A DNA stretch of 64,000 bases, taken from an uncultured Bacteroidales bacterium (GTDB lineage Bacteria > Bacteroidota > Bacteroidia > Bacteroidales > Bacteroidaceae). Made by a program: the position numbers and the translations under genes. Numbering within the stretch: the first letter of the stretch is position 1; every line of letters starts with the position of its first letter. The stretch spans positions 1-64,000 of the forward strand of contig CACZAN010000009.1 of NCBI GenBank assembly GCA_902779165.1. The letters run 5' to 3'. A model generated the notes under the pieces. It was not told the DNA's origin. It saw only the letters and a list, made by a program, of their open reading frames with translations, and ran no database searches. Positions 26,635 through 35,583 of this stretch are shown here, in pieces.

Positions 26635-26642
26635 TACCTTTG
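26635..26642 (+). promoter_or_regulatory. -7 box of the thiamine operon
   Basis: TACCTTTG lies just before the TPP aptamer, so transcription should start within a few bases of it. Confidence 0.6.
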
Positions 26643-26650
26643 CGCCCGAA

Positions 26651-26733
26651 TTATCAAGGGGTGCCCGTTTTTCGGCGGGCTGAGAACAAACCCTTCATAC
26701 CTGATGCGGGTAATACCGACGTAGGGATGATAA
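26651..26733 (+). ncRNA. TPP riboswitch (THI box)
   Basis: P1 pairs TTATCA (26651-26656) with TGATAA (26728-26733). Between them are the conserved THI-box blocks CTGAGA (from 26700 back), CCCTT, CCTGATGCGGGTAATACCG and GTAGGGA. The element precedes a thiamine-type TonB receptor, PnuT and thiamine pyrophosphokinase, which fits repression by thiamine pyrophosphate. Confidence 0.93.
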
Positions 26734-26748
26734 GCGGAATCTTCTGTA

Positions 26749-26772
26749 GCAGGCAACTGGCCTGCGCCCCTT
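26749..26772 (+). promoter_or_regulatory. Candidate expression platform of the TPP riboswitch
   Basis: GCAGGC (26749-26754) and GCCTGC (26760-26765) form a hairpin. The overlapping GCGCCCCTT (26764-26772) can instead pair with AAGGGGTGC (26656-26664) in the aptamer. The two folds exclude each other. No long T-run follows, so control may be at translation or by an unusual terminator. Confidence 0.5.
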
Positions 26773-26809
26773 TATTGTTTAACTATTAACAAATAAAGGA
26801 AAAGAAATT

Positions 26810-29179
26810 ATGAAACAAACATCTAAGAGAACTTTGCTTGCAGCCCTCATCGGGCTGGCGACATTCGTTGGGAATGTTTTCAGCGCAACAGCCTCGGTTG
26901 GAGAAAATGACGCAAATGACAGCGGTGACTCGCTGCAGATAGAGCAATTACAGGAAATGGTGGTGCGCAGTGTCAGAGCTTCGAGCAAGACGCCAGTGGC
27001 CTTCACGAACATGACCAAGGACCAGCTGCAGCAGGTGAACTACGGGCAGGATGTGCCTTACCTGCTCTCGCTCACTCCAAGTGTGACCATGACCAGTGAT
27101 GCTGGTAATGGCATCGGATACACCTCATTGCGCGTACGAGGCAGCGACCCCTCGCGCGTTAACATCACCGCCAACGGCATCCCGCTAAACGATGCAGAGA
27201 GCGCCACGGTCTTTTGGGTAAACATGGGCGACTTCGCCAGCAGTGTGCAGTCCATGCAAATCCAGCGCGGCGTGGGCACCAGTACCAACGGCGCAGGTGC
27301 CTTCGGAGCCACGCTGAACATGCTGACAGAGAACATTGGTATGAAACCCTATTTCGGCCTCGACGTCAGCGGTGGTTCCTACAGCAGTCACAAGGAGACG
27401 CTGCGCTTCGGTACGGGTATGCTGGCGGAGCACTGGGGAATCCAGGGGCGCCTATCGAACATCGGTTCGAAAGGTTATCTGGACCGTGCTTCCACGAAGC
27501 TGAATTCTTACTTCCTGCAGGCTGGATGGTTCGGAGCGAATACTACAGTGAAGTTCATCACCTGGAACGGAGTAGAAGAGACATACCACGCCTGGAACTA
27601 CACATCGAAGTACGAGCAGAGCCTCTACGGACGCAGGTACAACTCCTGCGGAGTTATGGGCTACGATGCCGAAGGCAAGCCCAACAGCTACTACGAGGAC
27701 CAGACCGACAACTACCACCAGCAGAACTATCAGCTCATCTGGAACCAACACATCACCCCAAAACTCAATTCCAACGTGGGTCTGCACTACACAAAAGGGA
27801 AGGGCTACTACCAGCAGTTCCAAAGCGAAGCCACGCAGCTGATGTACGGCAAGTCGTGGGCTGACTTCGGACTCAGCCAGGACCCCACCGTTACGGGTGA
27901 CCTGGCAGACCAGCAGAAAATGGACAACGACTTCTACGGAGTGGTGGCATCCCTGAACTACAGCAACCGCAAGAACTTGGAAATCATAGGCGGAGGAGGA
28001 TGGAACTGCTACTCGGGCGACCAGTTCGGACACATCGTCTGGGCTAAACCGGGCGTGGGCACGACGGTACCAGAGCCTGCGGCACTGACGCCCGACTTCG
28101 AATACTACCGCAACCACTCGCGCAAGACGGACTTCAACATCTACGCCAAGGCATCGTATGAATTCCTCAAGGGCATGAACGCCTTCGTGGATCTGCAGTA
28201 CCGGCACATCACCTATAAGCTGCAGGATCCCACGGTTGCGTATGGCGTCAACCTGGATAAGAGCTACGTCATCGACAAGAAATACAATTTCTTCAACCCA
28301 AAGTTCGGTATCAATTACGACATCACCGACCAGCACAAGGTCTATGTCTCCTATGGGATCGGCCACAAGGAACCCGTGCGCAACAACTTCATGCAGCAGA
28401 TTGCTAACCCCACCCGCACGGACACGCAGGCACGCCCGGAGCAGCTGGGTGACCTGGAGGCCGGCTACAAGTTCCAGAGCACCCGCTTCTCCGCCGGAGC
28501 CAACATTTACTGGATGCACTACAAGGATCAGCTGGTGCTGACGGGTGAGCTCAACGCCATCGGCGAGGCACTGACTAAGAATCTCGACAAGAGCTACCGG
28601 CTGGGTCTGGAGCTGGAGGCTGCATGGATGCCTGCGGACTGGTTCCGGTGGGATGCCAATGCCACACTCTCGCGCAATCGCGTGAAGGACATGGTCGTCA
28701 CCCTCACCGATGGCTCCAATGCCAACTTAGGCGAACAACCGCTGGCCTTCTCGCCCAACCTGATTCTGAACAACATCTTCACCTTTACCTACAAGGGGGC
28801 TAAGGCCAGCATCCAGAGCCAGTACGTCGGTGATCAGCTGCTCACGAACACAGGTTTCGAGGAAATGGAATGCACAGACGCCAACGGGCAGCGCACGATG
28901 GAGACGCTGATGCTGAAGAAGCACTTCACCACGAACGTGGATCTGAGCTACAACTTCACCCTTAGCCGCATCGGCATCAAGAGAGCTTCCGTGGGCGTGA
29001 CATTCTACAACATATTCTCTGCCAAGTTCGACAACAACGGCTGGGCAGCACCTCAGTTCGTCAACGACAACGGGCGCATCAAAGCCGTGAACGAATGGGG
29101 CATCCGGGACAGCGGGGCAGCGGGATTTGCGCCATCGGCACCCTTCAACGTGATGGCCCACCTCTCCGTCAACTTCTAA
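26810..29179 (+). CDS. TonB-dependent outer-membrane receptor, probably for thiamine
   Basis: The 789-residue protein has a signal peptide, a TonB-box-like QIEQLQEMVV region, a plug domain (YTSLRVRGSDPSRVNITANG, then GAFGATLNM) and a 22-strand-type barrel ending in LSVNF with a terminal Phe. It lacks the long N-terminal carboxypeptidase-like domain of SusC proteins. The TPP riboswitch in front and PnuT behind indicate uptake of thiamine across the outer membrane. AAAGGAAAAG precedes the ATG. Confidence 0.92.
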   Translation: MKQTSKRTLLAALIGLATFVGNVFSATASVGENDANDSGDSLQIEQLQEMVVRSVRASSKTPVAFTNMTKDQLQQVNYGQDVPYLLSLTPSVTMTSDAGNGIGYTSLRVRGSDPSRVNITANGIPLNDAESATVFWVNMGDFASSVQSMQIQRGVGTSTNGAGAFGATLNMLTENIGMKPYFGLDVSGGSYSSHKETLRFGTGMLAEHWGIQGRLSNIGSKGYLDRASTKLNSYFLQAGWFGANTTVKFITWNGVEETYHAWNYTSKYEQSLYGRRYNSCGVMGYDAEGKPNSYYEDQTDNYHQQNYQLIWNQHITPKLNSNVGLHYTKGKGYYQQFQSEATQLMYGKSWADFGLSQDPTVTGDLADQQKMDNDFYGVVASLNYSNRKNLEIIGGGGWNCYSGDQFGHIVWAKPGVGTTVPEPAALTPDFEYYRNHSRKTDFNIYAKASYEFLKGMNAFVDLQYRHITYKLQDPTVAYGVNLDKSYVIDKKYNFFNPKFGINYDITDQHKVYVSYGIGHKEPVRNNFMQQIANPTRTDTQARPEQLGDLEAGYKFQSTRFSAGANIYWMHYKDQLVLTGELNAIGEALTKNLDKSYRLGLELEAAWMPADWFRWDANATLSRNRVKDMVVTLTDGSNANLGEQPLAFSPNLILNNIFTFTYKGAKASIQSQYVGDQLLTNTGFEEMECTDANGQRTMETLMLKKHFTTNVDLSYNFTLSRIGIKRASVGVTFYNIFSAKFDNNGWAAPQFVNDNGRIKAVNEWGIRDSGAAGFAPSAPFNVMAHLSVNF

Positions 29180-29225
29180 AAGGCGTTCTCCAGGACATAA
29201 CCCGTAAACACCATCATCGAGGAAT

Positions 29226-29804
29226 ATGGAATTTCTTGTCAATCATTGGCTTGACCTGCTGACCACGGTACTCGGCCTGCTCTATATCTGGCTTGAATTC
29301 CGTGCCAGCATTGCCCTGTGGTTCGTCGGAATCGCCATGCCTGCGTTGGATATATTCCTGTATTGGAGCCATGGTCTCTATGGCGACGCAGGCATGGCGG
29401 TCTACTACACAGTGGCATCGGTCTACGGCTACGTGGCCTGGACGTGTGGCAAAGGTGAGCATCAGGAGCGCCCCATCACCCACATGCCCGCCCGCCTGTA
29501 TGTACCCACCTTCGTCTGCTTCCTGGCAGCGTGGGGCATCACCTATTATATATTAATACATTGGACCAACTCCACGGTTCCGTTGCTGGACTCTTTCACC
29601 AACGCCCTGTCGTTCGTCGGCTTGTGGGCACTGGCTCGCAAGTACTTGGAGCAGTGGTTCTTCTGGATTGTAGTGGATGTTGTCTGCTGCGTTCTCTACG
29701 TGCAGAAGGGCATCCCCTTCAAGGCGGGTCTCTACGGACTCTATGTGGTCATCGCCATAGCAGGATATTTCAAATGGAAACAACTTTCGAAGCAGTTATC
29801 GTAG
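29226..29804 (+). CDS. pnuT: PnuT-type thiamine transporter
   Basis: The 192-residue inner-membrane protein of the PnuC fold has about seven hydrophobic segments. Trp-rich segments such as GLYGDAGMAVYYTVASVYGY and the closing KAGLYGLYVVIAIAGYFKWK match the family. PnuC-type proteins move vitamins by facilitated diffusion with trapping by phosphorylation. The next gene, a thiamine pyrophosphokinase, would be the trap. It overlaps that gene by 31 bp. Confidence 0.88.
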   Translation: MEFLVNHWLDLLTTVLGLLYIWLEFRASIALWFVGIAMPALDIFLYWSHGLYGDAGMAVYYTVASVYGYVAWTCGKGEHQERPITHMPARLYVPTFVCFLAAWGITYYILIHWTNSTVPLLDSFTNALSFVGLWALARKYLEQWFFWIVVDVVCCVLYVQKGIPFKAGLYGLYVVIAIAGYFKWKQLSKQLS

Positions 29805-30391
29805 CTGCCGGCAGCTTCCCCGCACATCCCGTGCCGCTCGGCATCCTTCGTCGGGCGCCGCACATTGTGGCCTGCGATGGGGCAGTGAGCAGCGTGCCCG
29901 AGGCAGAAGCCGTGGTGGGCGATGGCGACAGCGTGCCCGCAAGCTTCGCACAGCGGCTGGTGCGCATCGATGAACAGGAGGACAACGACCTGACCAAGGC
30001 CACGCGCTACTGCCTGGAGCAGGGATGGCGTGACATTGCCTACCTCGGAGCCACGGGTCGGCGTGAAGACCACACGCTGGGCAACATCTCGCTGCTCATG
30101 CGCTACTACCGCGATTTCGGCATCCGCTGTTCGATGTTCACGGACTATGGTTTCTTTACGCCAGCCCAGGGGTATCGCACCTTCGATGCCTTCGCGGGTC
30201 AGCAGGTGAGCATCTTCAACTTCGGCAGCACCCGCCTCGCCTCCACGGGGCTGAAATGGAACTCGTATGCCTACGGGCAATGGTGGGAGGGTACCCTAAA
30301 CCAATCCGTCGGCGACCATTTCTCGCTGGACGCCGACGGATTCTACCTGGTCTTTCAGACCTATGAGCCGAAGGATGCAGGCTTTTCATAA
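29774..30391 (+). CDS. Thiamine pyrophosphokinase
   Basis: The 205-residue enzyme converts thiamine to TPP with ATP. Motifs VVGDGDSV, DNDLTKATRYC and GATGRREDHTLGN are the family's metal and substrate sites. The ATG at 29774 was chosen since the protein begins with the expected EAVIVAAGSFP strand; an ORF start further upstream is read from pnuT in another frame. It converges with rlpA, with a 33-bp gap. Confidence 0.92.
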   Translation: METTFEAVIVAAGSFPAHPVPLGILRRAPHIVACDGAVSSVPEAEAVVGDGDSVPASFAQRLVRIDEQEDNDLTKATRYCLEQGWRDIAYLGATGRREDHTLGNISLLMRYYRDFGIRCSMFTDYGFFTPAQGYRTFDAFAGQQVSIFNFGSTRLASTGLKWNSYAYGQWWEGTLNQSVGDHFSLDADGFYLVFQTYEPKDAGFS

Positions 30392-30424
30392 GATAACGGG
30401 GACAATGTACCTGCTGGCTCCTCA

Positions 30425-31066
30425 CTATTTTTTCTTTGACTGTTGGGTTTCTTTCTTCTTGGCGACCGGCTTTTTGATGATTGCCTGCCGCAACGTGGTG
30501 TCTCTGGTCAGTGTCATTTCCAGAGAGTCGCGATAAGCCTGTACGACGGCAGTGCGCGAGAGGCGGTGGCGAGCCCAATAAATACTATCATCTTGCCATA
30601 CAGGTGGACCCAAATCAACATCCGTCGAGTAGCCCAAGTCCAATTCCGGACGTTCGTCCAAAGGCACATATTTATAAGGAACACGTCCTGCTATGTAAGG
30701 CATTATCTCCACCAACTGGAAACCGGTATGGATGATGTCCAATTGGCGTGCAGCAGCACGGGAGAGATCAATAACGAACTTACGTGAATAGGGACCGCGG
30801 TCGGTTACTGTCACTACTACTTCGCGACCATTAACAATGTTACGCACCAAAAGTTTGGTACCAAGAGGATAGCGAAGATGTGCACAGGTCATACTGTCGC
30901 GATGATATACCTTGCCGTTCGCCATAAGCCGTCCGTGGAACCGATCTGCATAATAAGAGGCATTGCCCTGCTGAGTAAAGAGAATCTGAGCTCTGGCAGA
31001 AGCTGCACTGAAGAATGGCACAATCAGCACAAAAAAGATGTAAAGATGGTGAAAATTGGCTTTCAT
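30425..31066 (-). CDS. rlpA: RlpA-like septal ring lytic transglycosylase
   Basis: The 213-residue exported protein has a signal peptide (VPFFSAASARA) and a double-psi beta-barrel domain, about 33-125. GNASYYADRFHGRLMANG, GTKLLVRNI and VTDRGPYSRKFVIDLS are family landmarks. RlpA cleaves denuded glycan strands at septa. The SPOR domain found in E. coli RlpA is absent; a lysine-rich tail ends the protein. A TTG start 38 codons upstream was rejected because of the signal peptide. Confidence 0.88.
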   Translation of the reverse strand: MKANFHHLYIFFVLIVPFFSAASARAQILFTQQGNASYYADRFHGRLMANGKVYHRDSMTCAHLRYPLGTKLLVRNIVNGREVVVTVTDRGPYSRKFVIDLSRAAARQLDIIHTGFQLVEIMPYIAGRVPYKYVPLDERPELDLGYSTDVDLGPPVWQDDSIYWARHRLSRTAVVQAYRDSLEMTLTRDTTLRQAIIKKPVAKKKETQQSKKK

Positions 31067-31165
31067 AAGCGTCTGAAAGGTTGTCTTTCGGCCGCAAGGT
31101 ATGTATTTTTCACCATGTGACCAACTTTTTTCGGTTTTTTGTGTGATTGGTTGCATAAAAATATG

Positions 31166-31173
31166 TAACTTTG
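31166..31173 (+). promoter_or_regulatory. -7 box of the tyrosine autokinase gene
   Basis: TAACTTTG about 53 bp before the ATG at 31227; no good -33 box at 19-20 bp. Confidence 0.45.
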
Positions 31174-31226
31174 CACGCAAATTAGTTTTTACGTTTCAAA
31201 ATCCGCGTCTTTTAACGCATTATTTT

Positions 31227-33650
31227 ATGGTAGCTACTCAGAAAACAAAACAGAATCAGAGAGTCGACGAGATGATCTCGCTGCGCGACATTCTGGATAT
31301 TTTTGTTTATAACTGGAAATGGTTTGTCCTATCAATCATTTTTTGTTTGATTGTTGGACGCGCGTACTTATATATAAAGCCCAAAATCTACAGGCGTTCG
31401 GCTGTTATGCTGGTGAAGGACGATTCGAGTGGCGGAGGCAGTTCTTCCTCTCGTTCACGTGGCGGCACCGATGCTTTGATGCAGCTCAATGGAGTAATGA
31501 TGGGAACCAGCGTGCAGAACGAAGTTTACATTCTGCAAAGCCATCAAATCATGAAACAGGTGGTACGTAGTTTACATTTGGATGTTAACTACACTCATCG
31601 ACATCGCTTACAGACACGTAATCTCTACCATACCCGCCCGTTCACCGTGCGCTTCGACAGTGTTGACATTGAGACTCTGAAGCCCTATAGTTTTCAGGTG
31701 GAGCTCAATGGAAAACAAGCTCACATTTCGAAGTATATGGCTCCACATGAGGAGGATGAAGAAGTGCCAGAGGTAGACATTGTTGTAGAACTGGGCAAGC
31801 CATTCCAACTGCCCATCACACAGAAGCCAATCGTGCTGATACCTCATGAGGCGAATCTGGAGGAATTCCAAGGGGAGCGTATTACCGTATCGCACGTCAC
31901 CGTTGAAGCTGCCGCCAATGCCTATGGAGCCTCACTTGAAGCAGGAGAAATCGACAGGCAAAGCACCTTGGTAGGCATTACTTACACCGATCAGTATATT
32001 CCTCGCGCTGAGGATATTTTGAATGCTGTGCTCTCAGCTTATCGACGCAGCATCATTGACGATAAAAACCGCATCGCCCAGAGTACTGCCGCATTTATTG
32101 ATGAGCGTATAGAACTCATCAGTAAAGAGTTGAGCAAGGTCGAAGACGATCTGGCTGATTTCAAACAGCGCAACCGCATTGTGGACGTAAAAGCCGATGC
32201 AAACAACTTCCTCCAACAGAGCAATCAGGCCAGACAGCGTAGCATTTTGTTGGAATCCCAAGTGAGTGTTGTACAGTTTCTCTTGGACTTTGTCCGTGAC
32301 AGATCACGCGGTTTCAATTTGATTCCTACACTCTCAGGCCTCACCGACAACGGCATTCAGTCTCAGATTTCCCGTTACAACGAACTAATGCTGGAGCGCA
32401 ATCGTCTCATCGAGCATTCCAGTGCAGATAATCCGAGGGTTCGTCAGGCCGATCAGAATTTGGAACAGATGCGCGAGACAATTATTGCTTCAACCGAAGC
32501 ATACCTCTCCTCGCTGAATGTGCAACTACGCCGATCGAAGCAGGAAGAAAGCGGACTGAATCAGGTTATCTCCTCAGTACCTGCAAAAGAAAAGCAGTCG
32601 CTTGACATTTCGCGTCAACAGGCCATCAAGGAAACCCTGTATACGTACTTGTTGAACAAGCGTGAGGAAACAGCCCTTCAGCTCGCTATCACAGAGGCTA
32701 ATATCCGAGTCATCGAAGCTCCATTCGGAAGCAATAAGCCCATCTCACCCAACGCAAAAATCATAATGCTTGTGGCATTGTTGATAGGTATCATTGCCCC
32801 CTTCACTTTCTTCCACTTCCGCAACTTATTAAACATGAGCGTTCGCGGACGAAAGGACGTCGAAGACTACACTACCATCCCTGTATTAGGAGAGATTCCA
32901 CATCGAAAGGAAGACATCAACGGCAGCGAGATCGTCGTGGGTGACCAGAAGTCTGACCCCATCAATGAATCATTCAGGATGTTGCGCTTCAGCCTCAATT
33001 TCATACAAAAGGAAGCCCGCGTTATTATGTTCACTTCGACCAGGCCGGGTGAGGGAAAGACTTTCATCTCCCGAAATTTCTCTGTAACCTTAGGCATGAC
33101 CGGCAAGAAAGTCATCCTCATTGATGCCGATATCCGTAAGCGTACACAGAGTAGGCTTTCCGGCAGCGTCCATCGCGAAGGATTAACATCATATCTCAGC
33201 GGCTCCACGGATGATCTCGACAGATTAATTATCCGCGATACAGCAGGCAACAATGTAGATTTGTTACCTGCCGGCATCACACCTCCGAACCCCTCGGAAC
33301 TTCTAATGAGCGACCGTCTGGAATCACTGATAGCACTCTTGAAAGAGGAATACGAATACATCGTTATCGACAATGTACCCGCTCAAGTGGTGGCAGATGC
33401 AGGTATCGTCAATCGTGTGGCAGACGTGACCCTCTACGTCATCCGCGAAGGCAAGATTGACCGACGCTATCTCCCCGAATTGCAACGTCTTTACGAAGAA
33501 AAGAAGTTCAACCATCTCTGCATCATCATCAACGATAGCAAAATGGAACAGAAGCGCTACGGATACGGTAACTATGGTTATGGTCGATATGGTTACGGCT
33601 ATGGCTACGGCTACGGCTATGGCTATGGCGCCGAAGATAAAAAGAAATAA
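31227..33650 (+). CDS. Wzc-like chain-length determinant and BY-type tyrosine autokinase
   Basis: The 807-residue inner-membrane protein has an N-terminal membrane segment, a Wzz domain with a long coiled-coil periplasmic part, a second membrane segment (about 510-530), and a cytoplasmic kinase. Walker A is GEGKT with Lys611, followed by VILIDADIRKR; Walker B-like is VIDNVPA. The C-terminal tail is a run of YG pairs, giving more than ten tyrosines for autophosphorylation. Such proteins control polysaccharide export. No Wza or glycosyltransferase genes are next to it. The upstream 42-codon extension was rejected. Confidence 0.92.
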   Translation: MVATQKTKQNQRVDEMISLRDILDIFVYNWKWFVLSIIFCLIVGRAYLYIKPKIYRRSAVMLVKDDSSGGGSSSSRSRGGTDALMQLNGVMMGTSVQNEVYILQSHQIMKQVVRSLHLDVNYTHRHRLQTRNLYHTRPFTVRFDSVDIETLKPYSFQVELNGKQAHISKYMAPHEEDEEVPEVDIVVELGKPFQLPITQKPIVLIPHEANLEEFQGERITVSHVTVEAAANAYGASLEAGEIDRQSTLVGITYTDQYIPRAEDILNAVLSAYRRSIIDDKNRIAQSTAAFIDERIELISKELSKVEDDLADFKQRNRIVDVKADANNFLQQSNQARQRSILLESQVSVVQFLLDFVRDRSRGFNLIPTLSGLTDNGIQSQISRYNELMLERNRLIEHSSADNPRVRQADQNLEQMRETIIASTEAYLSSLNVQLRRSKQEESGLNQVISSVPAKEKQSLDISRQQAIKETLYTYLLNKREETALQLAITEANIRVIEAPFGSNKPISPNAKIIMLVALLIGIIAPFTFFHFRNLLNMSVRGRKDVEDYTTIPVLGEIPHRKEDINGSEIVVGDQKSDPINESFRMLRFSLNFIQKEARVIMFTSTRPGEGKTFISRNFSVTLGMTGKKVILIDADIRKRTQSRLSGSVHREGLTSYLSGSTDDLDRLIIRDTAGNNVDLLPAGITPPNPSELLMSDRLESLIALLKEEYEYIVIDNVPAQVVADAGIVNRVADVTLYVIREGKIDRRYLPELQRLYEEKKFNHLCIIINDSKMEQKRYGYGNYGYGRYGYGYGYGYGYGYGAEDKKK

Positions 33651-33665
33651 TTCACTCCAAGGAGT

Positions 33666-34532
33666 ATGAGTGTTAACCAACTACCCTTTGAGCACATATC
33701 TATAGAAGATGTCGCTGCAGCTTTGGAAGGAAATGAGCTGATGTCCCTTGTGGATGTCTGTGGGTTCTTCTTGTGTCAGAAGGGTTCTGCTGTTGTCAGC
33801 TTAAATGACCAGACATTTCATATTCAAGCCGGAGATATATACGTCTACACCCCTTCCACCTTCATCAGTGTCCTCAATCGTTCGTCGGATCTTGAGGGAA
33901 TCGCCGTGAAATGCCAGATGGATTTTGTGTTACCAATGATGGAGCGCATTGTCAACGTTCGCGACTTCCTCACACTGCGCGATAATCCATGCATCAGCTT
34001 AAGTCCAGAACAACAGAGTGACCTGGAAAAGATGCTGAAAGGGCTGCGCAAACGTCAGATGCTCCTGGAAAAGCTCACACCTGATTCTGGTACTTTTTTC
34101 ATAATGCAGAATCTGGTCTTAGCGTTGGCAGAGGCCGTGTTCCATGAACTTCTTTTTGACTACGCCAGCACCCAACACATAGAACCCCAGTCGCAAGATC
34201 CTAAGGATCGTATCTTCCAGAATTTCCTCATCTCGCTTTTCAAGAACTATAAATGCGAGCGCGACGTTACGTTTTATGCCAACGAGCAATACCTCTCTCC
34301 CCGCTATTTCTCGAGCATCATCAAAGAGAAGAGCGGGCATTCTGCCCTTCAATGGATTATTCAGATGGTCATCTCCTCCATTCGTCAGACGCTGAAGAAC
34401 AGCGACCGCTCCATCAAGGAAATTTCTTCAGAGTTCAATTTCCCCACCCAGTCATTCTTTGGCAAATACTTCAAACAATATACTGGACTTTCGCCAAAAG
34501 AATATCGTGCGACGGTAGGGAACAACGCATGA
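33666..34532 (+). CDS. AraC-family transcriptional regulator
   Basis: The 288-residue protein has an N-terminal cupin-like sensor region (about 10-110) and a C-terminal AraC double helix-turn-helix (about 188-284), with QSFFGKYFKQYTGLSPKEYR as the signature. It follows the tyrosine autokinase gene after 15 bp, so it may be in the same transcript and may regulate polysaccharide or surface genes. It converges with argF' across 18 bp. Confidence 0.9.
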   Translation: MSVNQLPFEHISIEDVAAALEGNELMSLVDVCGFFLCQKGSAVVSLNDQTFHIQAGDIYVYTPSTFISVLNRSSDLEGIAVKCQMDFVLPMMERIVNVRDFLTLRDNPCISLSPEQQSDLEKMLKGLRKRQMLLEKLTPDSGTFFIMQNLVLALAEAVFHELLFDYASTQHIEPQSQDPKDRIFQNFLISLFKNYKCERDVTFYANEQYLSPRYFSSIIKEKSGHSALQWIIQMVISSIRQTLKNSDRSIKEISSEFNFPTQSFFGKYFKQYTGLSPKEYRATVGNNA

Positions 34533-34550
34533 TAAACAGGATGCCTGAGA

Positions 34551-35525
34551 CTACAAAGCCTCAAGCATCCTCTTTAAAACTACTTCAGCAGAAATCTCAC
34601 GATTGGCCGCTTCAGGAATCACTAAAGAACGAGACGACTCTATGACATCGTCCGTCACAATCATGTTGCGGCGAACGGGCAGACAGTGGAGGAATCCTGC
34701 ATTGTTGGTCACAGCCATCTGGCGAGTGCTGACGCACCAGTCCATCATCGTGTGGTAGTCATGCAACACCTTACCATAGTCCTCTGGACGGGTGACACCT
34801 GGGCAACTCCAGTTTTTAGCATAAACGAAATCTGCACCTTCGAAAGCTTTCATCTGGTCATACTCCACCCGGGCACCCTTTACAAACTGCGGGTCAAGTT
34901 CATAGCCCTCCGGGTGCGTAACGACGAAATCTACGTCAGCAGCCATCATCCATTCTGCAAACGAGTTAGGAACGGCTTGCGGCAATGATTTGGGGTGGGG
35001 CGCCCACGTCATCACCACCTTGGGACGGCTTTCCCCTTTCCAGTCCTCTTTTATAGTGATGAGGTCTGCGAAGGCCTGTAAGGGATGCACAGTAGCACTC
35101 TCCATAAAGAATACTGGCCGACCACTGTATTTGATAAATTGCTGGAGGATTTTCTCCTCGTAGTCATCCTCACGGCTCTCAAAGCGGGCAAAGCTGCGGA
35201 CACCAATAATGTCACAATAGCTGCCCATCACAGGAATAGCCTCGAGAAGGTGTTCGCTTTTGTCGCCATCCATGATGACACCTCGCTCGGTCTCCAGCTT
35301 CCAAGCACCTTGGTTGACATCGAGTACGATGACATTCATACCAAGATTCATGGCAGCTTTCTGAGTGGAGAGGCGTGTACGAAGCGAATTGTTGAAGAAA
35401 ATGAGCAGAGCTGTCTTGTTCTTACCAAGATACTGCCACTGGAAGCGGTCGCGCTTCACTTCTTGCGCTTCCGCGAGGGCGACGCTGAGGTCGCCGAGAT
35501 CTGTAACGTGTTGAAAAACTTTCAT
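34551..35525 (-). CDS. argF': N-succinylornithine carbamoyltransferase
   Basis: The 324-residue transcarbamylase belongs to the Bacteroidota succinyl/acetylornithine branch. SLRTRLST at 47-54 binds carbamoyl phosphate and HCLPVRRN near 292 is the second loop. Residue 90, in DGDKSEHL, is Ser; a small or Pro residue here is associated with succinyl substrates and Glu with acetyl. It makes N-succinylcitrulline for arginine synthesis. The 18-codon upstream extension was rejected since it is read from the 9-bp array (SPI repeats). Confidence 0.88.
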   Translation of the reverse strand: MKVFQHVTDLGDLSVALAEAQEVKRDRFQWQYLGKNKTALLIFFNNSLRTRLSTQKAAMNLGMNVIVLDVNQGAWKLETERGVIMDGDKSEHLLEAIPVMGSYCDIIGVRSFARFESREDDYEEKILQQFIKYSGRPVFFMESATVHPLQAFADLITIKEDWKGESRPKVVMTWAPHPKSLPQAVPNSFAEWMMAADVDFVVTHPEGYELDPQFVKGARVEYDQMKAFEGADFVYAKNWSCPGVTRPEDYGKVLHDYHTMMDWCVSTRQMAVTNNAGFLHCLPVRRNMIVTDDVIESSRSLVIPEAANREISAEVVLKRMLEAL

Positions 35526-35526
35526 T

Positions 35527-35562
35527 GGGTTAATGGGGCTAATGGGGCTAATAGGGCTTATG
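35527..35562. repeat. 9-bp-period array, GGGCTAATG type, before argF'
   Basis: Four nonamers: gggttaatg, gggctaatg, gggctaata, gggcttatg, continuing weakly as agactcaca. The array starts 1 bp before the argF' ATG and fills the gap to the TldD-like gene. Confidence 0.8.
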
Positions 35563-35583
35563 AGACTCACAGGTCCCATGGGA

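Noticed and set aside
26749-26772. A standard intrinsic terminator behind the TPP aptamer
   Set aside because: The hairpin is present but is followed by CGCCCCTTTATTG, not a T-run, so I list it only as a candidate expression platform.
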